Source of the DNA: WRHT01 sp031550525
Lineage (GTDB): Bacteria > Desulfobacterota > Desulfovibrionia > Desulfovibrionales > Desulfovibrionaceae
Assembly (NCBI GenBank): GCA_031550525.1
Contig: JAVBON010000011.1
Location: 53,765 to 117,764 of the forward strand
Direction of reading: 5' to 3'
Length of the DNA stretch: 64,000 bases
A program made the position numbers and the translations under genes. Below are positions 1 to 8,462 of this stretch, piece by piece. The notes beneath the pieces are model-generated. The model saw nothing but the letters and a program-made list of their open reading frames with translations. It searched no databases and was not told the DNA's origin. Position 1 is the first letter of the stretch. Every line of letters starts with the position of its first letter.

Positions 1-971
1 TTGCAAATGGGGCTGGAGCATACGTGGGTCTGCACGCTTACATCGTAAGTGGCGGCCATGTCGCATATTTTTTTGCCTTCGGTTATGCCGCCGCAGTTGC
101 CAAGGTCGGGCTGAATTACCTTGAGAGAGCCGTTTTCAAAAAATGGCCTGAAGCCCCATCGGGTGTAAATACGCTCGCCAGAGGCCAGCGGAATGTTCAC
201 GCCTTCGGCCACGCGGCGCATATGGTCCGGGTCTAGCGGCATAACGGCCTCTTCATAGAACAGGATGTTATAAGGCTCGCACATTTTGCCAAACTCAACG
301 GCTGCGGGTACGTCTGTAATACCGTGGTTTTCCAGAATAATATCGCGGTCAGGCCCTATAATTTCGCGTACTTTCGCCAGGCGTTGCTCGGCAAGTTTCA
401 GAAACTTGCGGTCAAAATGCACGGTGGTGTCGTTTTTGTGGGTCCAACTGCCGTCAGCGTGGTGGCGTATGAAGTTCAGCTTCACACAGTCGTAGCCTTC
501 GGCCACGGCGGCGTGTGTTGCAGGTATGTAAGCGTTGGCGTCTTTAATATTGTCCGCTTTTTCGCCCCAGCCGAATTGCAACTGGCTGGCGTACACGCGC
601 AAATTTTCACGCTGTTTGCCGCCCAGCAGTTTGTAAAGGGGCAGGTTGGCGGCCTTGGCCTTTATGTCCCACAGGGCCATGTCTATGGCGCTTATTGCGC
701 CCATTTCCACAGCGCCGTTGCCCGCAGTCCAAAAGCCGGTGCGGAATATTTTTTCCCAGATAACTTCATTTTCCAACGGGTCCATGCCCACGGCCAGAGG
801 GGCCAGCTCCGCCAGCATATGAAACGCGGCGCTCGCGCCAAAGGTGAAGGCCAAGGCCGATTCGCCATAGCCGTAAATGCCTTCGTCGGTATTCACCCGG
901 CAAATTACGGGGCGCAAATAAAATGGCTGATCGTATTTAAGCATGAAAACATCAATGCTGGTAATTTTCAT
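1..971 (-). CDS. Enolase-superfamily sugar-acid dehydratase (mandelate racemase/GalD-like), 3' end cut by window
   Basis: The reading frame runs from an ATG at 971 off the left edge with no stop. The product starts MKITSIDVFMLKYDQPF. About residues 1-115 form the capping domain, and AISAIDMALWDIKAK with PLYKLLGGKQ is the family signature. The barrel follows: CVKLNF, then ILENHG (Glu as first metal ligand, with a His two residues later as in galactonate dehydratase), FYEEA, ASGER and QTHVCSSP. The ENH triad and late His suggest acid-sugar dehydration in the cytoplasm rather than racemisation. The start follows GGCGGAG. The substrate cannot be told from sequence. The gene diverges from panB across about 200 bp that probably hold both promoters. 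Confidence 0.8.
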   Translation of the reverse strand, partial: MKITSIDVFMLKYDQPFYLRPVICRVNTDEGIYGYGESALAFTFGASAAFHMLAELAPLAVGMDPLENEVIWEKIFRTGFWTAGNGAVEMGAISAIDMALWDIKAKAANLPLYKLLGGKQRENLRVYASQLQFGWGEKADNIKDANAYIPATHAAVAEGYDCVKLNFIRHHADGSWTHKNDTTVHFDRKFLKLAEQRLAKVREIIGPDRDIILENHGITDVPAAVEFGKMCEPYNILFYEEAVMPLDPDHMRRVAEGVNIPLASGERIYTRWGFRPFFENGSLKVIQPDLGNCGGITEGKKICDMAATYDVSVQTHVCSSPIC

Positions 972-1175
972 AACGGCTCCGCCTGGGTTGTTTGTTGTGC
1001 AAAATTGAACTTTAACCCAAAGCCGGGCAGGGGGCAAGGTAACGCGCCCATGGTTTTGCCACGGCGAATTCCATATGCGGTATGCGTTTCTTTGCGCACA
1101 AAGTTCTTGCGCGGCGGCTGTTAAGGGCCTAATTATACTTTTTGGGCATATGTAACTTAAGGTATGGAGAATAAT

Positions 1176-2048
1176 ATGAGCGCGCACAAGCATGTGGCGG
1201 AAGACGCTGTAAAAGCTCTTACCACTTTTGATATTGCCAAGGCCAAGGGCAGCCGCAAGCTGACCATGCTTACCTCTTACGATTACAGCATTGCCACGCT
1301 GGCGGAACAAAGCGGCGTGGATATGCTGCTGGTGGGCGATTCCATGGGCATGGTCATGCTGGGCAGGCCTGATACCATTTCCGTCACGCTGGATGAAATT
1401 ATCATACACGCGCGCTCGGTGGTGCTGGCGGCCAAACGCAGCATGGTAATTGCGGATATGCCCTTTATGACCTACGAGCAGGGCGTGTCTGAAGCCATGC
1501 ATACGGCCAAGCGCCTGTTGCAGGAAGGCGGCGTGCGGGCCGTAAAGCTGGAGGGCGGGCGCGAGGTTGTGCCGCAAATAAAGGCCTTGGTGCAGGCCGG
1601 AGTGCCGGTATGCGGGCATATTGGCCTTACCCCGCAACGCTCGGCCGTGCTGGGCGGCTTTAAGGTGCAGGGTAAAACCGCCCTGGCCGCGTATAATCTG
1701 GTGCAGGATGCCTTGGCCCTGCAACAGGCCGGGTGTTTCTGCATTGTGCTGGAGGCAGTGCCCGCGCAAATAGCCAAGCGCGTTACCGCCGCGCTGGATA
1801 TTCCCACCATCGGCATAGGGGCTGGCCCGCATTGCGACGGTCAGGTGCTGGTGTATACGGACATGCTCGGGCTTTATGACGCTTTTGTGCCTAAATTCGC
1901 CAAACAATACGCGCAGGTCGGCAATATTATCCGCGACGCTTTCAGGCAATACGCCAAAGAAGTGCAAGAAGGAGTTTTCCCCGGCCCTGAGCACTCTTTT
2001 ACAATTAAGGATGAAGAACTTGTTGAATTGGATAATTTATTGAAATAA
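1176..2048 (+). CDS. panB: 3-methyl-2-oxobutanoate hydroxymethyltransferase
   Basis: Ketopantoate hydroxymethyltransferase uses methylene-tetrahydrofolate on 2-oxoisovalerate, the first committed step of pantothenate and coenzyme A synthesis. About 290 residues, slightly longer than usual because of an N-terminal tail. Family motifs are visible: MLTSYDYSIA, LLVGDSMGMV (Mg-binding Asp), ADMPFMTY, AVKLEGG, GHIGLTPQ and IGIGAGPHCDGQVLV. The start is set at 1176 because GGAG at 1166-1169 lies six bases upstream; an in-frame ATG at 1164 would overlap that site. No panC or panD is adjacent. A terminator hairpin follows at once. Confidence 0.95.
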   Translation: MSAHKHVAEDAVKALTTFDIAKAKGSRKLTMLTSYDYSIATLAEQSGVDMLLVGDSMGMVMLGRPDTISVTLDEIIIHARSVVLAAKRSMVIADMPFMTYEQGVSEAMHTAKRLLQEGGVRAVKLEGGREVVPQIKALVQAGVPVCGHIGLTPQRSAVLGGFKVQGKTALAAYNLVQDALALQQAGCFCIVLEAVPAQIAKRVTAALDIPTIGIGAGPHCDGQVLVYTDMLGLYDAFVPKFAKQYAQVGNIIRDAFRQYAKEVQEGVFPGPEHSFTIKDEELVELDNLLK

Positions 2049-2067
2049 CTTAAATATTTTTTATGAA

Positions 2068-2107
2068 ATGCCGATTTTCGCCAGTTGTGCGGAAATCGGC
2101 ATTTTTT
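2068..2107 (+). terminator. Rho-independent terminator after panB
   Basis: Stem GCCGATTT with partner AAATCGGC, extended by an outer AT pair, loop of about 14 bases, followed by a run of six T. It lies 20 bases past the panB stop. Confidence 0.85.
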
Positions 2108-2308
2108 AGTTCTATTTCAGATTTTAATTAATTATATCACTATATTATGTTTTTTATCATTAATAATACCATCTCCCTAAAGTGTCTTGCTGATTTACCG
2201 AAAAGAGCATTGAAATAGTCAGAAAACTAACTGAAGGTTTCGTCTTAACGGCACAGTATAGTGCCAGGCTGCGAAGGATACGCGGCTTAGAACTCAGGGA
2301 GAGAGTAA

Positions 2309-2836
2309 ATGCTTGAATACTATAGATTCAAGGTTATCAATAATCTATTCTTAAAAGGGCAAACGGAAGCTGCCTGCCTGCAACTTCGCGAGCTGCAAAA
2401 GTTGTATGTTGATTTATGCGAGGAAAATGCGGTGCTCAAGGCGAATATGCGCGAGTTTGAAGACGTTTTGTATCTTGCGCGCAATTTTGTTTTTGACGGC
2501 ACTTTTTATTGGCTGCTTACAGGCAATATCAAGCAGGGCCCTTTCTGCCCCAACTGCTATAACCGCGACGGCCAACTGGTACGTATAAGCGAGGCCCGCC
2601 CCCGGCGCTGCATGAATTGCGGCGAGATTTTCGAACCCGCGGCCCAGGCCGGAAAAACCCATGCCAGCGGCAATAGCGTGCGTGCTCTGGATCAATCTGC
2701 GGCAGTAAGCTCGTTGCGGGCCATTGCCGCCATGGAGCAACTGGCTCAGGCTCAACTGGTGCAAGAAGAGCTCAGCGCGGTGCCGGATAGCAAACCAGGC
2801 AAGGGCAAAGCTACCATATTGCCTTTTACCCGTTAG
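2309..2836 (+). CDS. Zinc-ribbon protein of unknown function
   Basis: 175 residues. A probable helical N-terminal half (residues 1-60) contains a Leu/Glu-rich stretch that could form a short coiled coil. Two CxxC knuckles follow, at residues 80-83 (CPNC) and 101-104 (CMNC), spaced like a rubredoxin/zinc-ribbon domain that would bind one Zn. The tail is Ala/Gln-rich. No signal peptide or membrane segment, so it is likely cytoplasmic. The start has a strong site (AGGGAGAGAG). It lies only nine bases upstream of the receiver/TPR gene, so the two are probably co-transcribed. Function not recognised. Confidence 0.8.
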   Translation: MLEYYRFKVINNLFLKGQTEAACLQLRELQKLYVDLCEENAVLKANMREFEDVLYLARNFVFDGTFYWLLTGNIKQGPFCPNCYNRDGQLVRISEARPRRCMNCGEIFEPAAQAGKTHASGNSVRALDQSAAVSSLRAIAAMEQLAQAQLVQEELSAVPDSKPGKGKATILPFTR

Positions 2837-2845
2837 GGGGTGGCT

Positions 2846-4153
2846 ATGTCCGCCCAAACAGATCAAAAAGCGCTGCCGCGCTTTGCCATGCTTTTAAGCC
2901 TGCTGGACGACGAGATTAATATAGATCGCGCCGCTCTCAAGCAGGCTGGCGCGTATAGATTGCGCAGCATACGTTCCGGCCAGGAGGCCTTGCGTATTGT
3001 AAAGGCGGCTTTGTCCGGCGCTCCGGCTTTTCAGTTGGATTTTATAGTCTGCTCGGAAGACCTGCCGGATATGGGCGTGCATGCTTTTTTGCGCGAGCTG
3101 TCCGCGATTGCCGCAACTTCCGCAGGTCCGCTCCCGCCTGTATTATTTATTGCGCCGGATAATCAAAGCCTTAATTTGGCGCTGGCGCACGGGGCCTCCG
3201 CCGCCTTGGTCAGGCCTTATTCCGCCAACGAGCTTGGCGCGGCTGTCGCCAGACTGCAAAATCTGGCTGCCGCCGCTTCTGGCCGTGTTGCGGAACAACC
3301 TGAGCCGGCGCGCCCAGCAAATGATATGCCGAAATCAGGAGCGGCTTCCGCTGTGGATATGTTGTTCAGCGCCCAGGCCAAAAAGGCAGGGGAGCAATTG
3401 CAGCAAAAACAGCGCCTGGAGGCGCAAAATACTGTTTCAGTAACGCGGCAGGCGCCCGGCCTGCCGCCGAAAAGCGCCGAGGCCGCCACCCCTGTTGCGG
3501 CAGCCTCCGGCGCCAATAAAAGCTCCACCGTGGCCGATGCCGTAAACCCGTTGCTTTATTCCCGCACTGGCCTTGGCCTTTTGCGCCAGGGCAAATTGGC
3601 TTCGGCTCAGGATTTTTTGGTGAAAGCCCTGCGCTTTGACCCGCTGGATTTGGAGGCCGCCCTTGGCCTGGCCCGTTTGCACCGCGAAAACGGCGACGAG
3701 GAGCGCATGCACCGCTGGATGCACAAGGCGGGTATGATCTGCCTGCACGGCGGGCAGCCTGAAAGGGCCAGGGCCGTTTTCGCCAAATTGCCCGCCAAGT
3801 GGCAGGGCGACCATTATATGATTGAGGCGCAAAACCTGCTGCAGGATGAGGACTTTGACCAGGCCTGCGAGGCTTTTATGCAGCTTAGCGCGCAAAACGG
3901 CAAAAGGCCGCACGAGTTGCTGGGCAGGGCTTGCCAGTTTACCAGCGCTCCGGAATACTACATTTATGAAATGTGTCTGGCCTTGGAACGTAACGGCCAC
4001 GAGAGCACAGCGAGGCAACTTGAAAAACGCATGCTCGGCGGCAGCGATTCCGTTGAAGTAAGGCCGTATGGGTTTTTGGATCACTTCCCGCGCCTGCAAG
4101 AGGTTGTTACCATAGCGAGGTTTACCATGCGGGTGTGGAGAGCGGCGGCGTAA
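2846..4153 (+). CDS. Degenerate receiver domain fused to TPR-like repeats
   Basis: About 435 residues. Residues 10-140 resemble a response-regulator receiver fold, but the phospho-acceptor region reads VCSEDLPDMG with Ser where Asp is expected, and the conserved Lys is Arg (LVRPYS). This suggests a phosphorylation-independent pseudo-receiver (inference). A low-complexity Ala/Pro linker of about 90 residues leads to a helical-repeat C-terminus (residues 235-390), with TPR-like units such as GLLRQGKLASAQDFLVKAL and ALGLARLHRENGD. The ATG at 2846 follows GGGGG with normal spacing and is preferred over the GTG at 2840. Likely a cytoplasmic scaffold partnered with the upstream zinc-ribbon protein. 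Confidence 0.75.
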   Translation: MSAQTDQKALPRFAMLLSLLDDEINIDRAALKQAGAYRLRSIRSGQEALRIVKAALSGAPAFQLDFIVCSEDLPDMGVHAFLRELSAIAATSAGPLPPVLFIAPDNQSLNLALAHGASAALVRPYSANELGAAVARLQNLAAAASGRVAEQPEPARPANDMPKSGAASAVDMLFSAQAKKAGEQLQQKQRLEAQNTVSVTRQAPGLPPKSAEAATPVAAASGANKSSTVADAVNPLLYSRTGLGLLRQGKLASAQDFLVKALRFDPLDLEAALGLARLHRENGDEERMHRWMHKAGMICLHGGQPERARAVFAKLPAKWQGDHYMIEAQNLLQDEDFDQACEAFMQLSAQNGKRPHELLGRACQFTSAPEYYIYEMCLALERNGHESTARQLEKRMLGGSDSVEVRPYGFLDHFPRLQEVVTIARFTMRVWRAAA

Positions 4154-4154
4154 C

Positions 4155-4200
4155 ACATCAAAAATTAAAGGGGGCTTACGCCCCCTTTAATTTTTGATGT
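4155..4200. terminator. Bidirectional terminator between receiver/TPR gene and gap
   Basis: A 21-bp perfect inverted repeat, ACATCAAAAATTAAAGGGGGC and its complement, around a short loop, with A-rich and T-rich outer arms. It can end transcription from both the plus-strand gene and the minus-strand fba-gap operon. Confidence 0.9.
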
Positions 4201-4210
4201 AATTTTAGAA

Positions 4211-5212
4211 CTAGCCTTTCTGGTGAATCAGCGAGAGCAGGCGGGCCAGTTGGTTGCTGAAGCCGGATTCGTTATCGTACCAGATTATCAGCTTGAGCAT
4301 GCGCTTGTTCATAACGGTGGTACAGGCAGAATCCACCACACCGCCGTAAATGCTGCCCAAGAAGTCGCAGGATACGAGCGGCTCTTCGGTATAGCCCAGA
4401 TGGTTCTTCATGGCGCCTTCGGAGGCGGCTTTAAGCGCGGCGTTTACTTCCGCCACGCTGGCGTCTTTGCCCAACTCGCAGGTAAGGTCAACCAGCGATA
4501 CGTTGGGTGTGGGCACGCGTATGGCCATGCCGTCAAGTTTGCCGTTAAGCTCGGGAATAACCAGGCCTACAGCCTTGGCCGCGCCGGTGGTGGTGGGCAG
4601 CATGGATATGGCGGCGGCGCGGCCGCGCCGCAAATCTTTATGCGAGCCGTCCAAAAGGCGCTGGCTCATGGTATAGGAATGCACGGTGGTCATCAGGCCG
4701 TGCTTGATGCCGAAAGTATCGTTAAGCACTTTGGCGGCCGGGGCCAGACAGTTGGTGGTGCAAGAGGCGTTGGAGAGCACAAAATGCTTGGCCGGGTCGT
4801 ATGCGTTGTGGTTAACGCCCATAACTATGGTTACGTCCGCGTCTTTGGCCGGGGCGCTCATAATAACCCTTTTGGCTCCACAGGTGATATGGCCAGACAA
4901 ACCGGCATGGTCCTTTATGGTGCCGGTGGTTTCCACCACAACGTCTATGCCGAGGTCCTTCCACTTCCAGTCGCCGGTTTTTTCGCGGGTTACGGCAACT
5001 TGTCTGCCGTTTACCACCAGGCCGTTGTCATTGTAATCAACAGTGCCTTTAAAGGTGCCGTGCACGGAGTCGTACTTGAACAGGTAGGCCAACTCTTTGT
5101 TGGAAGCGCGGGCGTTAAAGGCCGCCAGTTGCAGATCGTTATTATCCGCCAAGAGGCGCAGAAGATAGCGCCCGATGCGTCCGAAGCCATTCATCCCGAT
5201 ACGCAGAGCCAT
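4211..5212 (-). CDS. gap: Type I glyceraldehyde-3-phosphate dehydrogenase
   Basis: Glycolytic/gluconeogenic GAPDH, 333 residues, normal length. The N-terminal Rossmann motif is NGFGRIGR (residues 8-15). The catalytic Cys is residue 151 in SNASCTTNC, with the usual His further on in TVHSYT. The C-terminal WYDNESGFSNQ motif is intact. The adenine-ribose position reads FNAR rather than the common N-D pair, so cofactor preference is open. The site AAGGAG precedes the ATG. It lies downstream of fba on the same strand with a 97-bp GC-rich spacer, which makes a glycolytic pair. Confidence 0.95.
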   Translation of the reverse strand: MALRIGMNGFGRIGRYLLRLLADNNDLQLAAFNARASNKELAYLFKYDSVHGTFKGTVDYNDNGLVVNGRQVAVTREKTGDWKWKDLGIDVVVETTGTIKDHAGLSGHITCGAKRVIMSAPAKDADVTIVMGVNHNAYDPAKHFVLSNASCTTNCLAPAAKVLNDTFGIKHGLMTTVHSYTMSQRLLDGSHKDLRRGRAAAISMLPTTTGAAKAVGLVIPELNGKLDGMAIRVPTPNVSLVDLTCELGKDASVAEVNAALKAASEGAMKNHLGYTEEPLVSCDFLGSIYGGVVDSACTTVMNKRMLKLIIWYDNESGFSNQLARLLSLIHQKG

Positions 5213-5309
5213 TCACATACTCCTTGGTATATATAAGGTTAAACAACAGCAAGTTGAGGGAGCGCGAAGCGCGCGGCCAAGCCTCTAAAGCGCGCCGGCC
5301 GCGCGGTAT

Positions 5310-6233
5310 TTAAATCTTGTTGGAGCAGCCAAGCACATTGCGTATTTTATGCTGCACCATATCTTGCACGGCCTGACGGGCACCTTTGAGGTAGGCCCTT
5401 GGGTCAAAATCGGCCGGTTGTTCCATAAAATGCTTACGGATGCTGGCCGTCATGGCCAGACGTATGTCCGTATCGATGTTAATTTTGCATACGCCCATGC
5501 TGGCGGCCTTGCGCAGCAGGTCTTCGGGCACTCCTTTGGCCCCGCCAACCTTGCCGCCGTATTGGTTGGCCATGGCAACAAATTCTTGCGGCACACTGGA
5601 TGCGCCGTGCAATACCAAGGGGTAATCGGGCAGCATGGAAGATATTTTTTGCAGGCGCTCAAAGTCAAGCTTGGCGTCACCAGCAAACTTGTAGGCCCCG
5701 TGGCTGGTGCCTATGGCAATGGCCAGCGAATCGCAGCCGCTACGTTTTACAAAGTCTACAGCCTGATCAGGGTCGGTATAAATGGAGTGCTCGGCCGAGA
5801 CTTCGTCCTCAACTCCGGCTAGCCGCCCAAGCTCTGCCTCAACCCACCCGCCGCGCGGGTGGGCGTATTCAACCACCTGCTTGGTAAGGGCTATGTTTTC
5901 CTCATAAGGCAGGTGCGAGCCGTCAATCATAACGGAGGTAAAACCGCCGTCAATGCAGTCCTTGCATATTTGAAAGTCCGCGCCGTGGTCCAGATGCAGC
6001 ACTATGGGCAAATCGCTTTCCATAAGGGCGGCTTCAATAAGCTTCACAATATAGTTTTGTCCGGCATATTTGCGGGCTCCGGCGGATACCTGCAAAATAA
6101 GGGGCGCGCGCTCAAGGGCGGCGGCAGACACTATGCCTTGTATAATTTCCATATTGTTTACGTTAAAGGCCCCAATGGCGTAGCCTTCTTTGTAAGCTCT
6201 GGAAAACATGTTTTTTGGAGTTGTTAACGGCAT
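5310..6233 (-). CDS. fba: Class II fructose-bisphosphate aldolase
   Basis: Zinc-dependent aldolase that interconverts fructose-1,6-bisphosphate with two triose phosphates; 307 residues, normal for the short class II type. Visible metal and substrate motifs are VLHLDHGAD, SVMIDGSHLPYEEN, EAELGRLAGVEDE and VLHGASSVP, plus KINIDTDIRLA near the C-terminus. The start ATG follows GGGAGGA. It is the first gene of an fba-gap pair, and a palindrome sits just upstream of the ribosome binding site. Confidence 0.95.
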   Translation of the reverse strand: MPLTTPKNMFSRAYKEGYAIGAFNVNNMEIIQGIVSAAALERAPLILQVSAGARKYAGQNYIVKLIEAALMESDLPIVLHLDHGADFQICKDCIDGGFTSVMIDGSHLPYEENIALTKQVVEYAHPRGGWVEAELGRLAGVEDEVSAEHSIYTDPDQAVDFVKRSGCDSLAIAIGTSHGAYKFAGDAKLDFERLQKISSMLPDYPLVLHGASSVPQEFVAMANQYGGKVGGAKGVPEDLLRKAASMGVCKINIDTDIRLAMTASIRKHFMEQPADFDPRAYLKGARQAVQDMVQHKIRNVLGCSNKI

Positions 6234-6248
6234 GAAATCCTCCCAAGG

Positions 6249-6263
6249 CGGACGAAACGTCCG
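6249..6263 (-). promoter_or_regulatory. Palindrome in fba leader (possible operator)
   Basis: Perfect inverted repeat CGGACG-AAA-CGTCCG, immediately upstream of the fba Shine-Dalgarno region. The size suits a regulator half-site pair or a small 5' hairpin. No regulator is identified. Confidence 0.35.
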
Positions 6264-6503
6264 TTTAGCTAAGTTTTATGGCCGAGTTATAAAGCAGCAA
6301 TCGGCGAAAGGCAATATTTATTGGTGGTTAAGGCAATGCCATATGCATATATACCGCAATTAGTGGCAGTGCTGTTATAACCTACTCTATAGTATCAAAT
6401 ATCAGCCTGATTACAATGGTGTTGGCCTAATTTTACCGGCTTTCTCCTGCTTACGCGTGCTACCCTTGCGAAAGCGGTAAAAAAATTTCCGGCGTAAAAT
6501 TGA
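6264..6503. other. Non-coding stretch upstream of fba
   Basis: About 240 bp with no convincing open frame or ribosome binding site on either strand. It should contain the fba promoter. A short antisense frame at 6395-6595 runs through the downstream hairpin and has no start signal, so it is not called. Confidence 0.5.
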
Positions 6504-6531
6504 ACGGCCCCGGCGTTAACGCCAGGGCCGT
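6504..6531 (-). terminator. Hairpin downstream of Pro/Ala-rich lipoprotein
   Basis: Stem ACGGCCC-GGCGTTAACGCC-GGGCCGT, nearly perfect over 13 bp, about 115 bases past the lipoprotein stop. The T-tract on the minus strand is weak, so termination efficiency is uncertain. Confidence 0.5.
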
Positions 6532-6646
6532 TACTTTGCGCAAAATCGCTTTTTTTATTCCAGTTACGGGGGCGCGGCGGCAAACAATTATTCAAGCTCT
6601 GGTTTAGCCTCCAAGAGCGCCAAAACTCCGGTTACCGCGCAAGCTA

Positions 6647-8281
6647 TCAGTTGCCTGCCTGCCCGGCCGGCATGCCGCCAACCGGCAGCGTATTGCCAGA
6701 TACCGGCGGCGGAGGCGGCGGTGGCATAAAGTTGGGGATAATGTCGCCAAAGGCGTCGGCAGGCTCGGCCGCGCGCTGGGCCGGTTGCGGCCCGGCCACG
6801 GGAGAAGATGCCGGCGCTGGCAGCGTGGCGGAACTTACGGCAGTATCTGGCGGCACGCCGGGCATAAGAGGCGGCACTACCTGCCCTATGGGCGGCACCG
6901 GGGGCAGGTTTTCCGCCTGTTGCACGCGGCCTATCGCGGGCTCGGTGATGTTAAAGGCGGTACCCAGGTTGCTGACTGGAGCCGGAGGCGTTGGAGCCGG
7001 CGCGGGAGAGGGCGAGACGCTGGCGGGCACCACGCCGCCGCCGGTTGCCAACACTCCGGCCGGAACTCCGCCCACGGGCGACATGCCCAGGTTGGAAACT
7101 CCACCGGGTTGGACTGGCGTGGCTGGCTGCACCGGCGGCGGCGCGATAACCGGCGTTGCCCCAGGCAATGTGTTGTTGCCGGGGCTTGCGGCCTCAACCG
7201 CGCCGGGCGCGGTAGCGGGTATCGCGGCTGGAGAGAGCGGTTGCGCTGTTGCCGGCGCTACGGGTTGTGCTGCGGGTGCTGTCTGAGCCTGCCCCAAAGC
7301 TGGAGCCTGTGGCCAAGAGTATGCGGCATCGCTGCCAGGCTGCGCTGGCGCAACTGCCGTGTTGCCAGCGGATATTGGCGAGCCTTGCGCTGTTGGCGCG
7401 GACGATGTGGCGGGGGCCGCCGGAGCAGGTGTTGCCGTGGTGGCGGTCTTTTCCGCTGGTGCGGCATTTTGCGCCGCCGGCGCCGTTATGGCAGTAGCCT
7501 TGGTGGCTGGAGCGACTGCTGCTTTACCAACAGTGGCAGGAGCGGCTGGCGTTTTAACCACAGCGGCAGGGGCAACTGGTGCTTTAGCCACCCCCGTGCT
7601 CGCAGGGGGGGTGGCTCGCGCCGGGGTGGAGCTTTTGCCGGTAGCGGCGGCTGGAGCAGATGCTTTTACTGGCGGAGTTTTTACCGCGCCGGGCCTGGTT
7701 TTTGGCGTGGGCCCGGTTTTGGGGCTGTCAAATTTTTGCCCTGGCTCGCTGTAATTTAATATATAAGGAGTTTCCTTTTTTTCGGCTCGCGGTGTTGGCT
7801 GCTTTGGTGTTGTTGGCTGCTCTGGCGGCGCAGGCTTGCCGCAGAACTCTCCGGCGTTCAGCCGGCTGTAAAAGGTTTCGCCCGCATCTTTGCAGCCTTT
7901 GCGGTCGTGCAGGTTGGCGAAGTTTTGGGAGCACCATGCGTCATGCTCAAGCAATACTTCCTCTTTGCGCTGTAATAAGTCGTTCAGGTAATTTTCGCAG
8001 GTGGTTTCATTTTCAAAGTACATGCCGCTATTTTCAAAATCTCGCGCCAGTTTTTGCGCGGCACTTTCACAGCCTTGGCGCGTCATAAAGGCCAGATTGC
8101 CAGGCCTGGCGCAAAAACGCCCGGTTTCGGACAAAACAGCCGACAAGTCCGCCCGCAGGGGCAGTACGGGGTCGGCTTGCGGTTGGTGCTGCCGGGGGTC
8201 TGATTCCGGCTCTTTGGCGCTGGCGCAAGCGCATAATAAAAGACCCGCGATGAAGAGCAATGTTATGTTGATATGGCGCAT
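6647..8281 (-). CDS. Pro/Ala-rich surface lipoprotein with Cys-containing N-terminal domain
   Basis: About 544 residues from the ATG at 8281, chosen because GGAG lies eight bases upstream and the product then begins MRHINITLLFIAGLLLCACA, a signal peptide with an LCAC lipobox. After the lipid anchor comes a domain of about 110 residues with several Cys (around FCARPG, GCESAA, TCENYL, WCSQNF, GCKDAG, FCGKP), probably disulfide-bonded. The remaining 380 residues are low-complexity Pro/Ala/Thr/Val (APVAPA-like repeats, a run of seven Pro near the end), suggesting an extended wall-spanning or periplasmic arm. Function unknown. Confidence 0.8.
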   Translation of the reverse strand: MRHINITLLFIAGLLLCACASAKEPESDPRQHQPQADPVLPLRADLSAVLSETGRFCARPGNLAFMTRQGCESAAQKLARDFENSGMYFENETTCENYLNDLLQRKEEVLLEHDAWCSQNFANLHDRKGCKDAGETFYSRLNAGEFCGKPAPPEQPTTPKQPTPRAEKKETPYILNYSEPGQKFDSPKTGPTPKTRPGAVKTPPVKASAPAAATGKSSTPARATPPASTGVAKAPVAPAAVVKTPAAPATVGKAAVAPATKATAITAPAAQNAAPAEKTATTATPAPAAPATSSAPTAQGSPISAGNTAVAPAQPGSDAAYSWPQAPALGQAQTAPAAQPVAPATAQPLSPAAIPATAPGAVEAASPGNNTLPGATPVIAPPPVQPATPVQPGGVSNLGMSPVGGVPAGVLATGGGVVPASVSPSPAPAPTPPAPVSNLGTAFNITEPAIGRVQQAENLPPVPPIGQVVPPLMPGVPPDTAVSSATLPAPASSPVAGPQPAQRAAEPADAFGDIIPNFMPPPPPPPVSGNTLPVGGMPAGQAGN

Positions 8282-8462
8282 GGCAAGTCTCCAGTATATT
8301 AGCCGGCACATACCGGCACAACCATCTTATCGTCGCCGGGCCTGAAATACTTTAGGAAAAAGCTGCGGGCCGCGCCGGGCATGGTGTGGCCCCGCGCCAC
8401 GCCTTGCATTCTTCCCGCTATATGTATAGATAGTGGCTACCATAACAGCGCGGGAGAAGCTT

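Noticed and set aside
4223..5236. 337-codon plus-strand frame over gap
   Set aside because: Lies exactly over GAPDH, which has all catalytic motifs; Gly/His-rich antisense composition.
6395..6595. 66-codon minus-strand frame after the Pro/Ala lipoprotein
   Set aside because: Runs through a hairpin, lacks a ribosome site and has no protein-like pattern.
6785..7759. Long plus-strand Arg/Gly/Trp-rich frame
   Set aside because: Antisense shadow of the low-complexity Pro/Ala lipoprotein; composition is the mirror of GC-rich repeats.
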